The position numbers were made by a program, and so were the translations under genes. This document shows positions 27,705 through 37,256 of a stretch of DNA of 64,000 nucleotides, piece after piece. The DNA is from Pontibacter populi (GTDB lineage Bacteria > Bacteroidota > Bacteroidia > Cytophagales > Hymenobacteraceae): positions 682,001 to 746,000 of the forward strand of contig NZ_JAHWXQ010000002.1 of the NCBI RefSeq assembly GCF_019336435.1, read 5' to 3'. Within the stretch, counting starts at the first letter, position 1. Every line of letters starts with the position of its first letter. Below the pieces are notes generated by a model. That model saw only the letters and a list, made by a program, of their open reading frames with translations. It made no database searches and was not told the DNA's origin.

Positions 27705-28418
27705 CTACTCCTGCAATACCAGCTTCGCCAAGTAATTACCGTTTTCACCCTCATACAGCACCTCCATTGAAAAGCCGTGTTCTTCGGCGTATTGCTCCAG
27801 CAGGCCGGCATCTATAAAGAGCCACTTAAACATGCCGCTTTCGTGGGTTTTATAGCGCATGTTATACTCCACTTCGCCATAGTAGCCAGCATTCAGGTCA
27901 AGCAGCACCGAGCCGTCTTCCTGTTCATACATGTATAGTATATCCGACGACTCCAGCAGGATCTGGCCGCCCGGGTTAAGGATAGTTTTAGCATGCACCA
28001 GGAACCTGTAAAGCCCGAATAGGTCGCCAACTATACCAATGCCGTTCATCAGCATCAGCAGGGTGTCGTATTTCTGATCTTTTAGAGTAAGTACATCAGC
28101 AAGAAGTACGTTCTCTACGCCGCGCTTCCGCATGGCTTCTACGGCTCCTTCCGAAATATCCAAGGCAGTTACCTTCAGCCCATGCTCTTGCAACAACAAA
28201 CTATGGCAACCGGCTCCGGCACCCACATCCAGCACGTGGCCACGGCATTCCTGTAAGGCTATCGTTTCAAGTTCAGGCATTTCTTCTTCCTGCCTGAAAA
28301 GGTAATCTACAGGTATAATATCGTCTTCGGTCAGGTTGGAGGCAACAGTTATACTACCGTTCTTTTTACCCTGCAGGTAATCATTTATAGCAGCGCCGAT
28401 CGGGTCGTTCTTAATCAT
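27705..28418 (-). CDS. Class I SAM-dependent methyltransferase
   Basis: 237 residues. The SAM-binding motif I is VLDVGAGAGCHSLLLQ, followed by KVTALDIS (acidic end of strand 2) and NVLLADVLTL. The middle has LNPGGQILLESSD (post-III). The family methylates small molecules or RNA; the substrate cannot be inferred. It is a single gene, convergent with nothing downstream, and bordered by a repeat element at its 3' side. Confidence 0.85.
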   Translation of the reverse strand: MIKNDPIGAAINDYLQGKKNGSITVASNLTEDDIIPVDYLFRQEEEMPELETIALQECRGHVLDVGAGAGCHSLLLQEHGLKVTALDISEGAVEAMRKRGVENVLLADVLTLKDQKYDTLLMLMNGIGIVGDLFGLYRFLVHAKTILNPGGQILLESSDILYMYEQEDGSVLLDLNAGYYGEVEYNMRYKTHESGMFKWLFIDAGLLEQYAEEHGFSMEVLYEGENGNYLAKLVLQE

Positions 28419-28563
28419 CTTGTAAAGTTACGAAAAGTAAAGTTTGGCGGAATATTGGCATTAGAAAATACTTTTTTGAACTATACTAATTATATGAATC
28501 CACTAATACTATATCACTCACCTTACTATCAACCTGTTACACAAAATACCCACAGCGCACTTG

Positions 28564-28593
28564 TTGCATTTATTAAAAAAATATGTAGCTTTA
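28564..28593 (+). promoter_or_regulatory. Candidate promoter of the DinB-like gene
   Basis: TTG (28564-28566), 19 bases, then TAGCTTTA (28586-28593), a one-mismatch match to TAnnTTTG. The start at 28619 is 25 bases downstream. Confidence 0.5.
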
Positions 28594-28618
28594 GCAGCAA
28601 TACTTGATCTTTTAGCCC

Positions 28619-29185
28619 ATGAGTTCAGCAGTTTTTAGTCCCGTTCTATTTATGAATCCGAAACTGGAAGTTAAATACTTATACCTTGAGAAGTCGCGTA
28701 ACAAGCTGCTTAACGACCTGCAAGGCATAGACGATACGTTACTCAACACCTGCCCTGCTGAAGGGAAATGGTCTATTGGGCAGATTGCCGCCCATCTGTT
28801 GCAGGTAGAGCAGCTAACGATCGGCTACATACAGAACAAGTTAAGCAAAGAGGAAGAACTGCACACAGCATCTATAAAGAATATGGTGAGTTCAGTGATA
28901 CTAAAAGTGGCGCTTAACTCCGGCATGAAATTTAAAGCCCCGAAAGTTGCCGCCTCGGTTCCGGATGTGGTTTCGCTGGATAAAGTGCGTACCCAGTGGG
29001 ACGAGACCAGGTATAAACTGGAAGACCTGCTAACCGAAATTCCACCTGCCATGCTGGATAAATGCCTGTTTCGCCACCCGTATGCCGGTATGTTAAACGC
29101 TTCCCAGACGCTTACATTTTTACAGGATCATTTCAACCACCATCTGCACCAGATAAACCACCTCAAGCAGCAGCTTACAAACTAA
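28619..29185 (+). CDS. DinB family protein
   Basis: 188 residues. The four-helix DinB/DUF664-type fold is suggested by the spaced histidines in GQIAAHLLQVEQLT and FLQDHFNHHLHQINHL, which bind a metal in the family. Members include thiol S-transferases related to bacillithiol, but many are uncharacterised. A second ATG at 28652 (MNPKLEVKYLYL) could be the true start. It is followed by a DUF429 gene on the same strand, 62 bases away. Confidence 0.82.
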   Translation: MSSAVFSPVLFMNPKLEVKYLYLEKSRNKLLNDLQGIDDTLLNTCPAEGKWSIGQIAAHLLQVEQLTIGYIQNKLSKEEELHTASIKNMVSSVILKVALNSGMKFKAPKVAASVPDVVSLDKVRTQWDETRYKLEDLLTEIPPAMLDKCLFRHPYAGMLNASQTLTFLQDHFNHHLHQINHLKQQLTN

Positions 29186-29247
29186 GCCAACTATAGTTAT
29201 CCATTGCCGGGTAAGTACGTAAGTATCCTTATTTACAAACTCCAGGT

Positions 29248-29853
29248 ATGGCTTCAGAAAATTTACCCACGTTTATGGGCGTGGACTATGGCTCTAAATT
29301 AGCCGGCACTACTGCGGCTGCCATGGTACAAAACGGGCAGATAGAACTATGGCAAAGCGCCCGCGGCCAGGATGCCGATGATTTTCTACTGAAACTGGTT
29401 CTGGCTAAAAGGCCTGCTACTGTTTTTATAGATGCCCCACTCACCTTACCCAACGTTTATAGCCAGGTACCATATACTTCCGGAGCCGACTTTTTTTACC
29501 GTGCCTGTGACCGGGAAGTACAAGCCATGTCGCCGATGTTTATTGGTGGCTTAACTGCCCGCGCTATAAAACTAAGGACCACCCTTGCCGAAAGCGGAAT
29601 TGCTGTATTAGAGACGTATCCTACCCAACTCGCACGCTTGCTATTGCCTGACGAAAAAGGCTATAAAAAAGATCTTGCAGCGTTGCCTGTTATAGCGCAA
29701 CTACTGCAAGATCAGATTAAATACTCCTTTGCGCAACCACCCGCCGACTGGCACCAGTTTGATGCGCTGTTGGCCTGGCTTAGCGGTTACCGTCACCTGT
29801 CCGGCGAAGCCAAACTATACGGCGATGCGCAGGAAGGTAGAATTATAGTTTAG
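29248..29853 (+). CDS. DUF429 predicted RNase H-like protein
   Basis: 201 residues. The N-terminal FMGVDYGSKLAGT and internal TVFIDAPLTLP provide acidic residues of an RNase H-like fold. The ETYPTQL and late DALLAWLSGY segments also fit DUF429. Catalytic activity is unproven for the family. The stop overlaps the stop of the convergent lipoprotein gene by 4 bases. Confidence 0.8.
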   Translation: MASENLPTFMGVDYGSKLAGTTAAAMVQNGQIELWQSARGQDADDFLLKLVLAKRPATVFIDAPLTLPNVYSQVPYTSGADFFYRACDREVQAMSPMFIGGLTARAIKLRTTLAESGIAVLETYPTQLARLLLPDEKGYKKDLAALPVIAQLLQDQIKYSFAQPPADWHQFDALLAWLSGYRHLSGEAKLYGDAQEGRIIV

Positions 29854-30458
29854 TTATTACCACCCAGGTCACCGGCTGTTTCCAGGGTACGGAACTCCAT
29901 TTGCAGGGCCTTTATTTTAACTTCATCATCAGTGTTCAGTCCTTCGTCCACTTCGTCTTTTCGCTCGTTCAGTGAGTTTAGAACCATTTTAGCCATTTCC
30001 CAATCCTCGTCAGTCCAGGAGCCGTGCTGGTTACGCACATTCTCTAAAAACGTAATGTAAACCTGTCGCACATTGCCTTGGGTTATAGTTGCTTTATCGG
30101 CGTAAGTACCCAGTAGCTTTTGCTCCCATTCTGCAAGGCGGGCTGCACGGCGCGTCGTTTCGTACTCTTTATCTGCCTTGTTAAACTCATCCTTCAGGTT
30201 CTGATAATCCTGCTTCAGCTCATCCGAAAAGTTCTCCTGTTTCACATCGAGTTGCTGTGTACGGGTGGCAAAGTCTTCTTTGGCACGTTTCCAGTCTTCT
30301 TCAGTCCTGTCGGCTACATTGTTTGTGGTCTGGCTAACCCAGTTTCTGAAATCGCCGAGTTCATCTTCTACTTCAGCCTCCTTTGAGGCGGAGCAACTGC
30401 TCAGCGCAGTACTTGCTGTAAATAGTAATCCGAATAAATATAAAGTAACATGTTTCAT
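29850..30458 (-). CDS. Coiled-coil lipoprotein of unknown function
   Basis: 202 residues. The signal peptide ends at the lipobox ALSSC (Cys about 22). The mature part is strongly charged and helical (EEDWKRAKEDFATRTQQLDV, DWEMAKMVLNSLNERKDEV), with two EDW repeats that suggest a duplicated helical module. It may belong to a Bacteroidota lipoprotein family (DUF6565-like); this is uncertain. Its stop overlaps the DUF429 stop. Confidence 0.7.
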   Translation of the reverse strand: MKHVTLYLFGLLFTASTALSSCSASKEAEVEDELGDFRNWVSQTTNNVADRTEEDWKRAKEDFATRTQQLDVKQENFSDELKQDYQNLKDEFNKADKEYETTRRAARLAEWEQKLLGTYADKATITQGNVRQVYITFLENVRNQHGSWTDEDWEMAKMVLNSLNERKDEVDEGLNTDDEVKIKALQMEFRTLETAGDLGGNN

Positions 30459-30716
30459 AGTTTTGCTATTGTTAAGTGTTGCCTGTTAAATGATGCTTTT
30501 AGTACGCAAATATTGCTTTTAAGATATAGTTAAGACGCACCGATAAAGACGTAAGCGATTAATAATCAACACTTTTATTAAACTCCCTGAAATCATCGCC
30601 GTACATAATTACAATCACCCTTTCTAATGTCCTGAACAGGAAACTATGTGACCTGTAGTAGTAAAGACTTTTGAGATTTGGAGACCACGCTGCCAGTTGG
30701 TGGCTCAAGATTGTAG

Positions 30717-30769
30717 TAACCTATACTTCGAGTATGCGCGTTTTTAATGCACAAGTGAAGTATAGGTTA
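30717..30769. repeat. 13-base perfect inverted repeat
   Basis: TAACCTATACTTC (30717-30729) and GAAGTATAGGTTA (30757-30769) are perfectly complementary around a 27-base loop; TTTTTG follows on the plus strand. Terminator, regulator site or repeat remnant are all possible. Confidence 0.6.
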
Positions 30770-30786
30770 TTTTTGTAGATAGGGCA

Positions 30787-30832
30787 TAAAAAAGCGGCGG
30801 CCCTTGTTTTAAAGAGCCGCCGCCTGATAGGT
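30787..30832 (-). terminator. Terminator of the thioredoxin-family gene
   Basis: On the minus strand GGCGGCGGCTC and GGGCCGCCGC form a GC-rich stem followed by TTTTTTA. It lies just past the stop at 30847. Confidence 0.85.
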
Positions 30833-30846
30833 CAAACTATAGTTCG

Positions 30847-32022
30847 CTACATTTTTTTGATCTGAGCCAGCAGTTCCTCGGTTCCGGTAACATCGTCGCC
30901 GTTCTTTTTGCCTGCCGCAATAGCTTTGTTAGCTGCTTCCAGTGCTTTTTGTTTCTGGCCTAGCTTGTAAAGTAAAGCGGCGTGCGTATCTAAGTTAGCG
31001 TAGCCCGGTGCAATGCTCACCGATTTTCTAGCCCACTCCTCCGCTTTCTGCAGCATGGCTTTGTCCTCTATCGTTTCGTAGTATTTCCAGGCAATGGTGT
31101 TCAGGCGGTTGGCGTCGTTACTGAAGTACGTGTCGTATAGTTTAGTATTTGCAGCGTGGTATTTTGGTAAATCCTGCTTGCGCTCGTAGTAAACAGCATC
31201 AGCAAATAGCACCGATCTTTCTGCGTCTTTCAGGTTCAGCTTGGTAAGGTCGGTTTTCAGTTTCGTGAATTCTGCATCTTTGCCTTCGTAAGCAGCACGG
31301 TTCAGAGCCATACCATACACACTCAGTATCTTGTTATTTACAGAATCTGCCGTGTACTTCTTTGCAAAGGCTTCTCTGTTTTTAACCAGGTGTGTGAAAG
31401 TAGGGGACTCTACAGTATTGATATTCTCGTAGATCAGTTTCCAGTTGCCACGCTCCAGCAACTGATCAGACTTTTGGGTAGCAAAATAAGCTTCGGCTAC
31501 TTTGCCAGCATCCAGAGCTGCTTCGTTCAGCACCTTCAGGTAACCCATCATAAAGTCAGCAGAGCGCTCACCACCTTCAAATTTCTTTTGGTAGGATGCA
31601 AAGTTCTTAGCCGGATCTTTGGCTATAGTTGCTACATCCATGAACATTTCGGCCGGGCGAGCACCAACCGTGCGGTGCATTACACTTCCATCTGCTGCTA
31701 AAAACAGGAAGCTTGGGTAAGCCTGTACTTCGTACTTTTTCGCCATTTCTATGCCTTCGCCTTTCTCCATGTCCAGTTTATAGTTCACGAAGTTGGTGTT
31801 AAAATATTCAGCTACAGCATCGTTCACAAACACGTTCTTATCCATCCACTTACACGGTCCGCACCACGTTGTATAAGCATCAATAAATATCGGTTTTTTC
31901 TCGGCTTTGGCCTGTGCCAGAATCTCGGCTACGGTACCTTTCCGAAAGTTGATTTCTTTGGTTTGCGCCCAGGCGCTGCTGCTTACCAGCAGGGCCAGCA
32001 GCCATAGTACTGATCTTTTCAT
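30847..32022 (-). CDS. Secreted thioredoxin-family protein with TPR-like C-terminus
   Basis: 391 residues. A signal peptide (about 20 residues, ending AWAQ) is followed by a thioredoxin fold with the redox motif TTWCGPCKW (Cys54 and Cys57) and the cis-Pro region VQAYPSFLFL. The C-terminal half is helical with TPR-like pairs (AEEWARKSVSIAPGYANLDTHAALLYKLGQKQKAL). It is probably a periplasmic disulfide oxidoreductase; a substrate is not evident. Confidence 0.88.
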   Translation of the reverse strand: MKRSVLWLLALLVSSSAWAQTKEINFRKGTVAEILAQAKAEKKPIFIDAYTTWCGPCKWMDKNVFVNDAVAEYFNTNFVNYKLDMEKGEGIEMAKKYEVQAYPSFLFLAADGSVMHRTVGARPAEMFMDVATIAKDPAKNFASYQKKFEGGERSADFMMGYLKVLNEAALDAGKVAEAYFATQKSDQLLERGNWKLIYENINTVESPTFTHLVKNREAFAKKYTADSVNNKILSVYGMALNRAAYEGKDAEFTKLKTDLTKLNLKDAERSVLFADAVYYERKQDLPKYHAANTKLYDTYFSNDANRLNTIAWKYYETIEDKAMLQKAEEWARKSVSIAPGYANLDTHAALLYKLGQKQKALEAANKAIAAGKKNGDDVTGTEELLAQIKKM

Positions 32023-32229
32023 ATGGTTGGGTTAAGGTGTATTCTCTTGAACTGAAAGTATTTACGTACTGCTATATAGCTTAACGGAAACTATAGGTTA
32101 AATTATACTTTTTTACCGGAAAAGGTAACAAAAAGATTACTTATTATCTGAACAGGATGATTATTCAGACAAAAGACGTACATCTACAGACAAAACTCCC
32201 GTACTCAGATAAAGTTTAACCCCAGACTC

Positions 32230-32685
32230 ATGAAACAGAAAGAAGATTTTATGCGAGAGGCCATCCGGCTGTCGGTTGAGAAAATGGAAGAAGGCTGCGG
32301 CGGGCCCTTTGGTTGCGTAATTGTGTGCAATGGCGAAATAGTTGCCCACGGCTATAACAACGTGCTCGGCTCCAACGACCCCACTGCCCATGCCGAAGTA
32401 GAAGCCATCCGCAAAGCCTGCACCAGTATGGGCACCCACCAGCTTGCTGATTGCGAACTATATACCAGTTGCGAGCCCTGCCCCATGTGCCTGGGAGCCA
32501 TTTACTGGGCCCGCCCTAAAAAAGTATACTATGCCAACTCCCGCGAAGATGCTGAGCGCATCGGCTTCGACGATCGTTTTATTTACCAGGAACTGGATAA
32601 GCCAAAATCAGAACGCCAGATACCAATGGAACAGCTTTTAGGAGATGAGGCCAAAGAAGCATTTGAGAAATGGGTAGCCAGGTAG
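32230..32685 (+). CDS. guaD: Guanine deaminase-like nucleoside deaminase
   Basis: 151 residues. Zinc ligands are His54 in DPTAHAEVEAI and Cys84/Cys87 in SCEPCPMCLGAIYWAR, with Glu56 as proton shuttle. GGPFGCVIV and the C-terminal GFDDRFIYQE region resemble Bacillus GuaD more than TadA. It would convert guanine to xanthine in the cytoplasm. A cytosine or tRNA deaminase is less likely given those segments. Confidence 0.85.
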   Translation: MKQKEDFMREAIRLSVEKMEEGCGGPFGCVIVCNGEIVAHGYNNVLGSNDPTAHAEVEAIRKACTSMGTHQLADCELYTSCEPCPMCLGAIYWARPKKVYYANSREDAERIGFDDRFIYQELDKPKSERQIPMEQLLGDEAKEAFEKWVAR

Positions 32686-32745
32686 GATAAAACAAGCTGA
32701 TGATTGATGCTGCTGGTTGGCATGCGTTAGCCGGAAACCTCTATA

Positions 32746-32791
32746 AACTAGAAATGGCTGAGAACACGAAATTCCCAGCCATTTCTAGTTA
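32746..32791. terminator. Stem-loop between convergent guaD and usp genes
   Basis: AACTAGAAATGGCTG (32746-32760) pairs with CAGCCATTTCTAGTT (32776-32790), a perfect 15-base stem. No T run follows on either side, so it may act as a 3' stabiliser as well as a terminator. Confidence 0.65.
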
Positions 32792-32813
32792 TAGACAGCT
32801 ATAGTTATCAGGG

Positions 32814-33671
32814 CTATAAGCTGCTCATTTCAACTCTGTCACTTATCTGCAGGTCCAGCAACTCACCGTTTTCTGGCAGGGCCAGCATAGGCAGTTTAAG
32901 GGTCTGGAGTAACTTTGATGTTACACTGCTGTGCAATATCTTTTCTAAGAATATCCTGTTTAGAACTGTAAAGCTCAGCAGGTCTGCTCCCTGCTCGTGC
33001 ACGTAATTGGAGATACCTTCGGCGATATCTTTATGTTCCAGTTCTACGAAATTTATCTCTGCCTCCGGATACTGCTTTATCAACTCACTTTTTATATACT
33101 CGTTGTCGATGTAGTCTGGCTGTCTGCCGTTTTTGATATGCAGGAAGGTCAGACTGGCGTTCATCAGTTGTTTTAACTGCAACAACTGCATGGCAGTTAG
33201 CTGGTCACCATTCTCTAAATCGGCGGCGTAAACAATATTCTTGATTGGCTTTATTTCGGCACCTTCCGGTATGGCCAGCACCGGGCATAGCCCACGTTTC
33301 GCAATGGCTTCGGTAGTTGTGCCAAACATCTTTCTTGTGAAGTTCTTCGCACCGCCTGTACCCATCACTACCAGGGTTACATGAAGGTCTTTTATTGCTT
33401 TATTAATATCCCCTACAGGCTTACCATCTGTAATCATGTACTTTATCTGCACATTCGGCTGGCTAACCTGGTCGATCAATTTTAAAAGCTTCTGTGCCGC
33501 ATCATCTGTAGCTCTGCTGTATTGCAGACCTGGCAGCATCGGAACGGTATCCAGAGCATGGAGAACTACAATTTCAGCATCTGCCTGGGCAGCCAGGCCA
33601 ATAGCATATTCAAGTGCACGTACAGCGTTTTCAGAGAAATCAACAGGGACAAGGAATGTTTTCATGGTCAT
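32814..33671 (-). CDS. Universal stress protein, tandem Usp domains
   Basis: 285 residues with two UspA-like domains. The first has FLVPVDFSENAVRALEYAIGLA and VVMGTGGAKNFTRKMFGTTTEAI, an ATP-binding G-2x-G-9x-G(S/T)-like pattern. The second (from about residue 150) is more divergent. The start could be the ATG at 33671 or the one at 33665 (MKTFLVPVD). Function is stress-related, not specific. Confidence 0.88.
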   Translation of the reverse strand: MTMKTFLVPVDFSENAVRALEYAIGLAAQADAEIVVLHALDTVPMLPGLQYSRATDDAAQKLLKLIDQVSQPNVQIKYMITDGKPVGDINKAIKDLHVTLVVMGTGGAKNFTRKMFGTTTEAIAKRGLCPVLAIPEGAEIKPIKNIVYAADLENGDQLTAMQLLQLKQLMNASLTFLHIKNGRQPDYIDNEYIKSELIKQYPEAEINFVELEHKDIAEGISNYVHEQGADLLSFTVLNRIFLEKILHSSVTSKLLQTLKLPMLALPENGELLDLQISDRVEMSSL

Positions 33672-34340
33672 ATAGTTTTAGTGCTACATTATTAAATTTT
33701 CAACTACACAAAATTACCTGACTCTCTGCTACTTAAGTATAACAATGATCATTAAAGAGATTGATACTTATCATCAAAGTCCTCATTTTCAGGCAGTAGC
33801 TTCAAAAGATTGCCAGCAATGTGTTTGAGTAGCCGGTTGTGAGCATTGTCAGGTGTATAAGAACACTATGCCCGAAGAGAAAACAGGAGCCAAAGGCTTG
33901 AAATACAACTGATAAGAAAGCCAGTGTACTTTAACTAGCAACACTCTTGTGCAGAATATGTTTTATCAGCCCCTGGTTAGCGGATACTTTGTAGCGCTTA
34001 CTGCTTGTGGCTAGTTTGATACCAGAACATGCGCAAGACAACAGGACAGTTTTTGAAGGGAGAATTTTGTCGGTAGTGTAAAAACAATACTTTCTATAGT
34101 TTGCTTAACGGTGATGCAACCTGTAGTTCAAACACTTTTTAGAGGAGTATGGTAGACTGGGGATAGCTGGTCTCTGTAAACAGCCGGTTGGGGATATAGT
34201 TGCTGCTGCACATCTCGAAGCTGATGTGGAAGGAACTATCATTCTTTCTGGTGAAAGAACCTCGGCGCACAAGAAAGCAACTATAAAACAAAAGGCTGAG
34301 CAATTGCCCAGCCTTTCGTTTTATAGTTTACAGGTTCCGC
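33672..34340. other. Long intergenic region between usp and ffh
   Basis: About 670 bases with no supported gene. An open frame without an ATG runs from about 34077 into the ffh terminator (TTG starts only) and could be a decayed fragment. Half-motifs CTATAGTT occur near 34096. No RNA gene was recognised. Confidence 0.5.
34288..34322 (-). terminator. Terminator of ffh
   Basis: AAAGGCTGGGCAATTGCTCAGCCTTTTG on the minus strand: an 8-base stem with a GCAATTGC palindrome in its upper part, then TTTT. Confidence 0.82.
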
Positions 34341-35678
34341 TTAACGGCGACCCATCATTTTAGCAAGGTTACCTAAACCACCACGGGTTCCGGCCATCTT
34401 GTTCATCGACTTCATCATTTTGCGCATGTCGTTGAACTGCTTCATCAGGTTATTTACCTGTGTAATGTCGGTACCAGAACCTTTGGCGATACGGGCACGG
34501 CGGCTGCCGTTTATCATATCCGGGTTCTCGCGTTCGGCCGGCGTCATCGATTTAATAATAGCTTCGATAGGCTTGAATGCGTTGTCATCGATCTCTACAT
34601 CTTTCAGGGCTTTGCCAACACCTGGTATCATACCAACCAGGTCTTTGATATCACCCATCTTTTTGATCTGCTCCAACTGTGTCAGGAAGTCGTCGAAGTT
34701 GAACTGGTTTTTGCGGATCTTTTTGTTGATACGCTTCGCCTCGTCTTCGTCAAAGGCCTGCTGTGCACGCTCTACCAGGGAAATAACGTCACCCATACCC
34801 AGGATACGCTGTGCCATACGATCCGGGTAGAACAGGTCAAGCGCTTCCATTTTCTCACCAGTCGAGATGAACTTGATCGGCTTCTCCACCACAGCGCGGA
34901 TAGAAAGGGCCGCACCACCACGGGAGTCACCATCCAGTTTGGTAAGCACGACACCATCAAAGTTAATGCGCTCGTTAAAGGTCTTAGCTGTGTTCACCGC
35001 ATCCTGACCCGTCATGGAATCCACCACGAACAGCGTTTCAGTTGGTTTAACAGCAGCTTTGATTTCGGCTATTTCTTTCATCATCGCCTCGTCCACGGCC
35101 AAACGACCGGCGGTATCGATGATTACTACTTTCTTATTTGTCTTTTTAGCATGCTCGATTGCGTTAAGCGCTATCTGAACCGGATTTTTGTTTTCCAGTT
35201 CGGTATATGCTTCAACGCCAACCTGCTCAGCCAGTACCTGCAGCTGGTTTATCGCAGCCGGGCGGTACACGTCGCAGGCAGCTACCAGCACGCTGCGGCC
35301 CTGCTTTTTAATATGGTTGGCCAGCTTACCAGTAAAGGTAGTTTTACCAGAACCCTGCAGACCAGCGATCAGGATAATCGCCGGATCACCTTTCAGGTTA
35401 ATATCCTGCTTCTCGCCGCCCATCAGTTCGGTCAGCTCTTCATACACGATCTTCACCATTAACTGGCCCGGAGACACGGATATAAGTACATCCCGCCCCA
35501 TGGCTTCGTCTTTGATCTTATCGGTTACAGTTTTGGCAACTTTATAGTTAACGTCGGCATCAACAAGGGCGCGGCGCACCTCTTTTATAGTTGCAGCAAC
35601 GTTTATCTCGGTTATGCTACCCTGGCCTTTAAGGGTTTTAAAAGCGCGGTCTAGTTTGTTACTTAAATTATCAAACAT
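34341..35678 (-). CDS. ffh: Signal recognition particle protein Ffh
   Basis: 445 residues, standard length. It has an N-domain helical bundle, a G domain with the P-loop GLQGSGKTT at residues 106-114, then DVYRPAAINQL, DTAGR and TKLDGDSRGGAAL. The C-terminal M domain is Met-rich (NNLMKQFNDMRKMMKSMNKM) with the RNA-binding SRRARIAKGSG. It targets nascent membrane proteins to FtsY. A -7 box TATTTTTG lies just upstream on the minus strand (35701-35708). Confidence 0.98.
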   Translation of the reverse strand: MFDNLSNKLDRAFKTLKGQGSITEINVAATIKEVRRALVDADVNYKVAKTVTDKIKDEAMGRDVLISVSPGQLMVKIVYEELTELMGGEKQDINLKGDPAIILIAGLQGSGKTTFTGKLANHIKKQGRSVLVAACDVYRPAAINQLQVLAEQVGVEAYTELENKNPVQIALNAIEHAKKTNKKVVIIDTAGRLAVDEAMMKEIAEIKAAVKPTETLFVVDSMTGQDAVNTAKTFNERINFDGVVLTKLDGDSRGGAALSIRAVVEKPIKFISTGEKMEALDLFYPDRMAQRILGMGDVISLVERAQQAFDEDEAKRINKKIRKNQFNFDDFLTQLEQIKKMGDIKDLVGMIPGVGKALKDVEIDDNAFKPIEAIIKSMTPAERENPDMINGSRRARIAKGSGTDITQVNNLMKQFNDMRKMMKSMNKMAGTRGGLGNLAKMMGRR

Positions 35679-35700
35679 CTCTTTCTTCTGGATTTACCTA

Positions 35701-35708
35701 CAAAAATA
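35701..35708 (-). promoter_or_regulatory. Candidate -7 box of ffh
   Basis: TATTTTTG on the minus strand, a TAnnTTTG match, 22 bases upstream of the ATG. Confidence 0.4.
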
Positions 35709-35902
35709 AACAAAATTTGCTTGTCTGAACCAGTGATTAAAAATGAATTGAGCAATTTGCATCATTTTAATACCCTTCTGAGTCAGAAACTTTCCTATTT
35801 TTATCTAACAGTCTTCTTTCTATAAACCTTATTTATCTAACCAATCTCCTTCATCAGTGGTTCAGGTAATCTTATTAAGCCGTAATTAGTATATATATTT
35901 CT

Positions 35903-35910
35903 TATATTTG
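35903..35910 (+). promoter_or_regulatory. Candidate -7 box of the GT4 gene
   Basis: TATATTTG, a perfect TAnnTTTG match, 32 bases before the ATG at 35943. No -33 element is clear. Confidence 0.4.
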
Positions 35911-35942
35911 AAACGAGAGCTAAGCAAACCATAGCTTTGGAA

Positions 35943-37256
35943 ATGACCGATACTACAAACTTACTATATATCTCCTATTACTGGCCGCCATCTGGAGGAC
36001 CAGGTGTGCAGCGTGGCTTAAAATTCTGTAAATACCTGCCACAGTTTGGCGTACTTCCGGGCATACTTACCGTTGATGAAGCACAGGCTTCCTATGCGTT
36101 GTTAGACCCTACCTTTGAGAAAGAAATCCCGGAGGGGATAGAAGTTTACCGCACGCCTACTTCTGAGCCTTTTGAGTACTATAAAAAATTATCGGGCAAA
36201 AAAGAAATTCCGTACAGCGGCTTTGCCAACCAGAAGACCAAGGACACTTTTTTAGATAAGGTTTTCAAGTTTGTGCGCGGCAATTTATTTATTCCTGATG
36301 CCCGTGTTGGCTGGAACAAACATGCCCTGAAAAAAGCGGAAGAGCTTATAGTTGCAGGCAAGTACAAAGCCATTCTTACCACCAGTCCGCCGCATTCTAC
36401 GCAGCTTATTGGCCTTAAGTTAAAGCAAAAATACAAGTTGCCCTGGGTTGCCGATCTTCGCGACCCCTGGACCAACATCCATTATTACGACCAGCTACTG
36501 CATACGCCTATTGCCAGACGCCTGGACGAGAAGTTTGAGCGGCAGGTACTTGAGCAAGCCGATGCCATTATAGTTACCAGCGAAGACACCAAGCGACTGT
36601 TCCTGAACAAGCCCGCCAACGTGCATGCCGACAAGATCCATGTGATTCCGAACGGGTATGATGAAGAGGATTTCCTTTTCCCGAGCAACCCGCCGCAGGA
36701 TACTTTCCTGATAACTTATACCGGTACTATCACTGAAAACTATAATATTGATGTTTTCCTGAAAGTACTGGCAACACTGCTATCTACGCACAGCGAAATA
36801 AACTATAAGCTCCGGTTTGTAGGCAAAGTGTCGGAAGGTGTGAAGCTGCGCATCGAGAAGGCAGGCTTACTGGGTATTACAGAATACATCCCGTTTGTAC
36901 CGCACCAGGAAGCTATCAAGTATATGATGGAGAGCACGTTATTGCTGCTCTCTATTGCAGACGTGGATACAGTATATGCCAATGTTCCGGGTAAATTGTT
37001 TGAGTATCTGGCATCCAACAAACCGATCGTTGCGCTTGGTCCGGTACATTCTGCCATGGACCAGATCATAGACGAATGTGGCGCAGGCCGCCTGTTTCAT
37101 TACACTGCTTACGACCTGATGCTGGATCACCTCACGCAAATGAGCAAAGCCTGGAAGATCAATCCGAATCTAGACCTGCCATATATCAACCATGCCCGTT
37201 TCTCAAGGAGAGCATTAACAGAAGAATTGGCAAAGGTAGTGAAGGGATTAAAGTAA
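35943..37256 (+). CDS. GT4 family glycosyltransferase
   Basis: 437 residues from the ATG at 35943; a TTG two codons upstream is also in frame. The N-terminal YISYYWPPSGGPGVQRGLKF is a Gly-rich GT-B loop. The C-terminal domain has NVPGKLFEYLASNKPIVALG, the donor-binding region of GT4 enzymes. It is isolated from the main polysaccharide locus, and its acceptor is unknown. Confidence 0.87.
   Translation: MTDTTNLLYISYYWPPSGGPGVQRGLKFCKYLPQFGVLPGILTVDEAQASYALLDPTFEKEIPEGIEVYRTPTSEPFEYYKKLSGKKEIPYSGFANQKTKDTFLDKVFKFVRGNLFIPDARVGWNKHALKKAEELIVAGKYKAILTTSPPHSTQLIGLKLKQKYKLPWVADLRDPWTNIHYYDQLLHTPIARRLDEKFERQVLEQADAIIVTSEDTKRLFLNKPANVHADKIHVIPNGYDEEDFLFPSNPPQDTFLITYTGTITENYNIDVFLKVLATLLSTHSEINYKLRFVGKVSEGVKLRIEKAGLLGITEYIPFVPHQEAIKYMMESTLLLLSIADVDTVYANVPGKLFEYLASNKPIVALGPVHSAMDQIIDECGAGRLFHYTAYDLMLDHLTQMSKAWKINPNLDLPYINHARFSRRALTEELAKVVKGLK

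Larger units (their letters stand above)
30459..30846. other. Intergenic region with inverted repeat and terminator
   Basis: No gene. It contains the 13-base inverted repeat at 30717-30769, the terminator of the thioredoxin gene and an AACTATAGTT at 30835. Confidence 0.7.
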
